Assembly (NCBI GenBank): GCA_034231615.1
Contig: CM067312.1
Coordinates: 8,964,696 to 9,028,695 of the forward strand
Source of the DNA: Meghimatium bilineatum
Lineage: Eukaryota > Mollusca > Gastropoda > Stylommatophora > Philomycidae
Reading direction: 5' to 3'
Length of the DNA: 64,000 nucleotides
A program made the translations under genes and the position numbers. Under the pieces are notes generated by a model. It saw only the letters and a program-made list of their open reading frames with translations, searched no databases and had not been told where the DNA came from. Every line of letters starts with the position of its first letter. Within the stretch, counting starts at the first letter, position 1. Below, piece after piece: positions 57,501-64,000 of the stretch.

Positions 57501-57779
57501 TCTTATTATAATTATTATTACGCATTGCTAGAAATGTGACCATACACATGCTGCATAATTCCATGAAAATCTATACACAATTGTTGATAGTTCATTATTA
57601 TATTTACAAGTAAACAGGCTTTTTTCCAAATCAAGGCATTAATAATAACAGACAACGTGCACACACAAAAAACATATTGTCCTCCAAAGTACGCTCTGGA
57701 TTGCTGGTGAGCAAAGTGTTAAAGAACATGATCACGTGATCGCAAAGGACTTTCAGCTCTGAGAGTGATGGCAGCAGCT

Positions 57780-58915
57780 GACACTAAATAATCACATACG
57801 TCGCCAATATCACCATCAGTCACACACAGATTGAGAGAATTCAAAATGAAGCGATGCGGATCATCCTTGGTTGCACAAGGGACACACCCAGTGTGGCTAA
57901 GAGATTTCTCCTGGATTTTCTGAGCATATTTCACAGAATTGATATGTGCTTGCCCATGCATACCTCAGAGTGAGTTCTGACAAAGACCACCCACTACACA
58001 GTGAGCTGCCTCATGTGAAGGAAAGTAGGCTCAAGAGAGGTAAATCATGGATGGGTTGTGCCGAGGATACCATTAAACAGATCTTCGCCACACAAGGCAT
58101 AATTCCTGGCATGGAATGGATACCTATTCCTATGATCTTTCATGGGGCAGTCAAAACCGTCATTACACTCAATAGAGATTGCTGGGAACACAGCCTTGTG
58201 AGCGTGGATGCTGAGGTCAAAGCACTCATCTGCGAGCATGCCGATGACACAGATGATGTGATTTACACAGACGGGTCGGTCATCCGTCACCACTGATATG
58301 CATGGGCCGTTACTGCCATATCAAAAGGAAGAATAGTACACGAAACCAGTGGTGCCTTTACCGCACAACAACAACAGTCTAACGTGGGAAGTATTTGCCG
58401 TAATGCAGGCACTTAATTGACTGCAATCACAAATCACAGCGTGCATACTGACTCAATGAACATGATTCAGAAAGTCAAAACAAGTCATGTACGTAGGACA
58501 TGGGTGGAGTCATTAGAGAGAGCTAAAATGCAGACATCACTACGTAAACTCATCACTACGTAGCTTATATTCATCCCTGGATACACGGGCGTGGAGGGAA
58601 ATGAACAGGCCGACCAATTAGCTAGCATCGCCACCACAACAGATGGTCAGTCTATGGACCGAGCAGATATACTCATTGCTCTTCACGAGTCCTCATAATC
58701 TGAGAATTTTGAGATGAATGAGCATGAGTCAATATCGAGAATGCGCAAATTTGTAGTGAGAATGGGCGTGGCCTGTAGAGACCACCTGACAAATCTTTCA
58801 AAAAGAGCAGTGAACTAACATAAAACCAAAACCATCGGCCATTATAACGTGAAATATTTACTGAAGCTGAGATCTGATCACCTATGGACATGTTTGATGT
58901 GCGAGAGAGGATAAT
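57780..58915 (+). mobile_element. LINE 3' ORF with RNase H domain
   Basis: Across several frames: IERIQNEAMRIILGCTRDTP (end of RT region), VIYTDGSV (first RNase H Asp), SMNMIQKVK, IPGYTGVEGNEQADQLASIA (last RNase H block, HxGxxGNExAD with H replaced by Y), then MRKFVVRMGV. At least three frameshifts or stops, so inactive. RNase H places it among I/Jockey-like LINEs rather than CR1 or RTE. Confidence 0.82.
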
Positions 58916-59710
58916 CAACATACCTAATACCAAAAGTACATTATTGAGAACTAAAAAAGAATAATAATTCTCATAAAAGTTAAATTAACCAATTTATGAA
59001 ATTATACTATAATTGGAGATTTAAAAGTAGTTTACATGCATATAAATATGTGGTTAAGCTCTGCACAAGCTCTGTTGCACACTACAGGCAAAATGTGTCC
59101 ACCAATAACTGACAGCCTAAAATTCCCCCTGCTATTAAAAAAATTCCCACAGGTGGACATCAGCATCCATGTTGAGAAAGAATGGTCTAAACTCTAAGGA
59201 AAAACTCCTAGCTGTACCCTAACCTGGTGTAGGACACAGGACAAACACATTTATGCTGTAAATGCAACATTTTGTACAGATTTTACACCAGTACAGGAGA
59301 AAATCTCATCATTCAGGGATGAGCATGCAATGAAAATCAGAAATTTGTGTCTAAGATGCTATTTCTTCATGTGAGCATGTTTCTCCTGGTTGGGAGTAAA
59401 TATACAGAATAAACATCTGATGTGAAATATACACAGTAGAACTATACCACTGATAATACATACCATTGCAAGAAAAAAACATGTTTTAAAAAAAGTCTAC
59501 AATAGAATGTATCAATGTGATACAATGTATTCATTGATTATTAAGAGCCCTATTGCACAAATTCAAATCAATGTTACATCAATAAAATTTGCTTAAAACA
59601 CATCAAGTCAACAATCATTCTCCACTATTAGAACTATATACAACATTTTCACTTCATTCTTCCTTCAATTTTATTTGATCTTAGTACGATATTGTTTAAT
59701 AACTTCTGTT
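58915..59710. other. Unassigned stretch
   Basis: No gene or recognised repeat. AT-rich, possibly the 3' region of the RNase H LINE. Confidence 0.4.
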
Positions 59711-59895
59711 GAGATCATCTTCTTCATGTGCTTGGTTTGCAGAATGTAGTCCTGAGAGCGAAATGTGTTGTGTCATAGTTTACAGCGTGGCTGTGATACT
59801 TGCACCTTTCGGTCTGGCACATTTAATTTCAGCATGGATTTTGGGTCACATTGACCATCTATACGGTGGAACAGCCAACTGCACACTCGAAATGT
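59710..59895 (-). mobile_element. SINE-A, partial copy
   Basis: cctgagagcgaaatgtgttg, catagtttacagcgtggctg, ttcggtctggcacattt. The head is lost. Confidence 0.65.
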
Positions 59896-59929
59896 CAAGA
59901 GAAAATTAATGCAGAGCCCAGTTGTGTGT

Positions 59930-60125
59930 TTGGACAATTCTTATGTGTAATTGAGAAGTCTGTGTGTGGGGGAGAAGTATAGAGCTACCTGGTGTGTTAG
60001 AAAAAAACAGTGTCAAATCAAGAAAAGTGTTAGGAGAAAGTATCAAACCGAGTGGTCTGTTAGGTGATTCTTATTGTCAAATCAAGGGGTGTGTTAGGAG
60101 ATACCTATTGTCAAAGTGACTAGTG
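59930..60125. repeat. Degenerate tandem repeat, ~35-40-bp unit
   Basis: gtgttaggaga and attgtcaaatcaag recur four or five times with much divergence: an old minisatellite. Confidence 0.6.
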
Positions 60126-60129
60126 TTTT

Positions 60130-60735
60130 TAGTTTGTTTAATTGAGCAGCTCTCTAAGAGACATACAAAAGTTAGTACAAAATATTTACATATACTTACA
60201 CAATATCTTTTAAAAGCACAGCAAAACTCACAACTCAAAAAATGTTTATAAAACATGTAGCCTCTTCATCTACTTTCAATATTATACCGTTAAATATGAA
60301 ATAATAATTCAGAATTTTGTGTGTGGACAAAGTTCACTTTGACAGATGTACATTTTATGTTGATCTATGATTAAATCACATGCATAAAATAACAATCAAT
60401 GAGTAGCAGAATATAAATAAGATCATTTGTTTATAACTGATGTAATGAGAAACTTTAAGAAAGACGTTAACCGTGTAGTTATAAAATTATACAAAAATAC
60501 ATGCAGCAAACATAATTTGTAGAATTCATGTTGAATGTTTGTATTGGCAAAAGTTGCAATATTAATTGTTAAAAATACACATGAAATAATGAAATGGATT
60601 ACTGTCTACTGTTGTGGTTTTTAAAAAAAATATGAATTGTTCAAATTTCTAAAAACGAACAGATAAATGAAAGGTAATATAATGTTTAATATGTGGAGAC
60701 TATCTTCTAGATTCAAATGTATTTAGCCACTGTCA
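60130..60735. other. Unassigned AT-rich stretch
   Basis: Nothing recognisable seen. Confidence 0.5.
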
Positions 60736-60910
60736 TTTCAAGCAGTTAAGAAACACCTGCATTTGCTCATTAAGATCACATTTCAAACAGTTAAGAAACA
60801 CCTGCATTTGCTCATTAAGATCACATTTCAAACAGTTAAGAAACACCTGCATTTGCTCATTAAGATCACATTTCAAACAGTTAAGAAACACCTGCATTTG
60901 CTCATTAAAA
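60735..60910. repeat. Minisatellite, 45-bp unit, ~4 copies
   Basis: Identical acatttcaaacagttaagaa, acacctgcatttgctcatta, agatc units; the unit length is a multiple of three. Confidence 0.96.
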
Positions 60911-61084
60911 CCTTAAATATATTTCTTTTTCAGACAGATGTATTAGGGCATTGGGGCAAAAAAAAAAACGGCAAAAAAATGTCTTAGAAAACTTAAATAT
61001 TAGCTGGGAAAAACTCAGGAGAATCTAGCTAATAAGAGAAGACACCAAACAGCAATATGTTTCTACAACAATAAGAAAAAAACA

Positions 61085-61290
61085 ATGGAATTACATCAGA
61101 CATTGCATCAGATGGTAAAAGAAAGACCAAGAGAAACTATTTCCAGAATAACCATCAAAGAGGGGATGATTATGGACCCCAACAACATGCAAGAACTACT
61201 CACAGTATTATCTCATTTCTCAAACTGGAGAGCATTGGTTTCTGCCCTATGCACCGTATCCGGACCTGAAGGAACATAGCGTAACTGTTT
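61085..61290 (+). mobile_element. LINE C-terminal end
   Basis: KERPRETISRITIKEGMIMD, then WRALVSALCTVSGPEGT. Same lineage as 39107-39830 (RPRETLCRTITRE, WKSMTSAL, FGPRG). Confidence 0.72.
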
Positions 61291-61840
61291 TAAAGGGAAG
61301 CCCTTAACTTTTTCATATAATTTTAAAACATTTATACAAGGCCTTTCCCATGTCACATATCAACATATACATAGAACTTGCTTACAAATGAGTTACACAT
61401 TTAGTCATATCAATTTACTCGCCATCAACAGTGAAAGAGACATGCCTAAATGCAAACAGACTAATATGCAAGGGCATGAATTATGAGTCAAGTAACAAAA
61501 CATAACTTGTTATAAAAAGCTGCATCATCACATAGTAAACTTGCATAATCTGAAGGCAAACTGAATGGAATATGATATGCCATTTTGACCTTTGACACAT
61601 GAAGAAAGCACATGATAATAACAATTATACAAACAGGCTGTGAAGATTGTGACTGTTCTGATTGAACTGCAATCACTTCCTTGTTTTGTTAATATTGTTT
61701 GGGCTGCCTTCAGTTCCATGTAGGGCTGCCTTCAGTTCCATGTAGAACTACTTCCAAAATATACATACAAAAAAATCTGATATGTTTTGTAGCAATCATC
61801 ACCAATTCATACCTTGTACATATGTGACTGATCCACCAGA
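61290..61840. other. Unassigned stretch
   Basis: A 23-bp near duplicate (gggctgccttcagttccatg at 61699 and 61724) is the only structure seen. Confidence 0.45.
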
Positions 61841-61841
61841 A

Positions 61842-61999
61842 CAGTGCTTCTCAACCACTAGAAAGAGACAACATTACTGTTCAATGACAGCTTCTAGTTA
61901 AATTGTAAAGTTATTTATTAGTATTTAGAATTTGGACCAGGCTCGGAAATTATAAAAATTGTTACTGGGCTATGGTCTCACAAAGGTTGAGAAGCACTG
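61842..61999. mobile_element. hAT-like MITE
   Basis: 158 bp with perfect ends cagtgcttctcaacc and ggttgagaagcactg, a hAT-type terminus. The flanks extend the inverted symmetry instead of showing an obvious 8-bp duplication. Confidence 0.75.
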
Positions 62000-62389
62000 T
62001 TCTTGGAAATTTAAGAACTATATTTGTGATTTAATTTCTATTTTCAAACGATTAGCATCTATGTCTTGTAATTCCAACTTGTCCATAATAGCTAGAGATT
62101 CCAAGATATACAGAAATATGCATTCAAGTTAAATTGTGTTGACCATATGACAATGAATAAATTATAGTTATTGGTATAACTGAAAATGTCCTGTACAGGA
62201 CATAACTTATCAACAATTTGTGAATTTTTCATCTATTATATGCTTCAGTAGCATTGCTGACATGTATATTATGTAAAACTGCACATCTTTTGTTGCATTC
62301 AAATCACAACCAAGTTTACACAAGTTGAGACTATTAGATAATCTCACAAGCCACTGCACCACAAAAGCCAGAATTCAATTTATAAGAGG

Positions 62390-62665
62390 TGTCTTCTGCG
62401 TTCATTCACAAACTCTTCACAAGATCAGCAGGATATAGTCTGAAGAGAAGAATACATTGTGACATGGTTTGCAGCAAAGCTGTGATATCTGTGTCTTTCA
62501 ACCTGACAGATCCGACTTCAAGCATGGCTACTGGGTCACTGTCACCATATATGGGATGGCACTGCCAATACTTAGTCACCTCCGTAGTCACTTTATTTTT
62601 ATGACATGCTTGGCAGGTAAGTGTTCTATTATTTTCTCCCTTTACAGACCCCAGAAACAGAGACG
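62390..62665 (-). mobile_element. SINE-A, full-length older copy
   Basis: From tcttctgcgttcattcaca to ttttctccctttacagacc, all central blocks present. Target duplication not clear. Confidence 0.7.
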
Positions 62666-62669
62666 CCTA

Positions 62670-63185
62670 AAAATTCAACAATACTTTATATGCTTAAATT
62701 ATTTTATTAAATTTTCTGTATTTTCTAAATTTCGATGCCTGAATTTTTTCATCAAAGTCTTACTCATTGCCATGCCAATTTTTGGCCATGATGCGCTTTA
62801 CTGACGATAATTTTAAGCAATCATAATGTTGGGACTCTTTCAGAAGATGCTCAAGTCTTACAAAACCATGTTTCTCAAAACATAATTTCATAGATTTTTT
62901 GGGCTGTGTCTAACAGTGGCAGTGCCATGTCTGTTTCTTGGTGGAAGATAATCAATCACGTCTGAACTCAGGCTAATCTTTGAATTATTATTGAATTATG
63001 TATATGATTCTGAGTTCATTTTAGTACTATCTCTGCTAAAATGTCAGAATCAGAGTTATCTCGAACAAGGGTATACATTTTGAAGTATTCATTGAACAAA
63101 AATGCAACAAACAACTTTCTGCACTAAACTGATCTGATCATGGACACAGTCATACTGGATTTACCTTAATAATAGGAATAAAATA
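62670..63185. other. Unassigned stretch
   Basis: Nothing recognisable seen. Confidence 0.45.
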
Positions 63186-63189
63186 AATA

Positions 63190-63355
63190 CACTGGAATCT
63201 CTCTATTGCGCATTCTTTTATAACAAATTTCCCATTATATTTTAAGATCCCTAATTATATTTATTCTATATTGTTTGTACTGTATATAGCGAATTTCTGT
63301 TATCACATTAAAATTTTGTAGGTCCGGACCAAAATGTTATAACGGAATTCCACTG
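63190..63355. mobile_element. MITE F, copy 3 (best preserved)
   Basis: 166 bp, ends cactggaatctctct and cggaattccactg, flanked by TA (63188-63189, 63356-63357), matching Tc1/mariner/pogo-type target choice. No coding capacity. Confidence 0.75.
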
Positions 63356-63819
63356 TACATTTTCTGGTCTACGACATTCACAATGAAGAAAAAAGTCACC
63401 CATGGCAGTGAAAGGAATTATGTGCTTTTGTTGTCCATGGCATCGAAAGTGTTAATTACTGTGTACAAAATTTGACATTTTTTTGTATCCCTCTTAAATT
63501 TTAGTTCACATATCTGAGTAGTTTTAAATCTCTGAAATGTCTTCTCTTCAAAAAATAAAATGTACACTAATGTCTTCTTTCACACTTATGCAGCAATCAA
63601 GCTCTTGCCGTTCTGTACAAAGCCATCTAGTGGATATCTATACATGTCTACAAGATCTGCTTTGTTCTGTACATCTGTTCTCATTCATAATATCAAAGGT
63701 ACTGAGATTTCTCAGAAAAAATACACCTTACTAAATCTGTGTTCAGTACCTACAGATACAATTCAGAAGCTAAAATATTCATATTGTCCAAATGTTGCAG
63801 GTCAGATGTGTTTCATAAA

Positions 63820-63900
63820 TTACTTTGAAAGACCAGCCAGAATTGCACCAGCACCCATGACACAAAATGCCAGAAGGAGAATCAGAATGTTCCTTTTACC
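63820..63900 (-). CDS. Possible terminal exon encoding a membrane anchor
   Basis: On the minus strand an acceptor-like cttccacag precedes GKRNILILLLAFCVMGAGAI then LAGLSK and TAA, a good C-terminal membrane segment. No upstream exon is in the window and no protein family is recognised. It could be chance. Confidence 0.2.
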   Translation of the reverse strand, partial: GKRNILILLLAFCVMGAGAILAGLSK

Positions 63901-64000
63901 CTGTGGAAGATCATTAAAAAATGAATTTTAAAAAAGCAATACAATTTATGAAGAAAATCAATGAGAACGATGAACAGGCCGTAAAAGGCATAGAGGATTA

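Noticed and set aside
63820-63900. Bcl-2-family C-terminal anchor
   Set aside because: The hydrophobic tail is similar in style to Mcl-1-type anchors, but no BH2 motif precedes it; too little sequence to name a family.

Overview
This is nuclear DNA of an animal: spliced genes with GT-AG introns, a U6 snRNA, SINEs, several LINE lineages, Penelope-like remnants, and mariner and hAT transposons. The sequence is AT-rich. Vertebrate-type repeats are not recognisable, and palindromes such as TAGGCCTA and TACCGGTA recur. An invertebrate, probably marine, fits best; the phylum cannot be fixed from the sequence alone.

Only two host protein genes can be fully reconstructed, both on the + strand. CCDC169 (coiled-coil protein, 7 coding exons, 17097-31672) gives an uninterrupted 227-residue protein. 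NUDCD2 (NudC/p23-fold co-chaperone, 4 coding exons, 42115-50979) gives 153 residues. A U6 spliceosomal RNA gene (30574-30677) with its own TATA box lies inside the last CCDC169 intron, and a truncated duplicate of its 3' end lies in the same intron. A 537-codon disordered open frame (11031-12644) ends inside a good splice donor and is probably a coding exon of an unrecognised gene.

The rest is repeats. About 28 minisatellite arrays (units mostly 16-60 bp) cover roughly 9 kb, about 14% of the window, and many grew inside older transposon copies. SINE-A has about 17 copies, three of them with clean target-site duplications. SINE-A, SINE-B and a GC-rich ~0.9 kb repeat C end in the same 3' motif (gaacgcagaagaag), so one LINE machinery probably moves all three. 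A complete-looking mariner with perfect 31-bp terminal repeats and an intact DD34D transposase sits in NUDCD2 intron 1. Further on in that intron are a hAT element with an 8-bp duplication inside a LINE, and a LINE tail inserted into another copy of the same LINE.

Layout: 1-11 kb, repeats, Penelope-like remnants and minisatellites; 11-12.6 kb, the disordered ORF; 12.7-17 kb, repeats B and C and the TE-derived CCDC169 promoter; 17-31.7 kb, CCDC169 with U6; 31.7-42 kb, intergenic LINE/SINE mosaic; 42.1-51 kb, NUDCD2; 51-64 kb, repeats, including a LINE RNase H region and a deleted mariner relative. The most unusual structure is at CCDC169 exon 6, where the 3' splice site and first exon bases are tandemly repeated eight times and only the last copy opens the reading frame.
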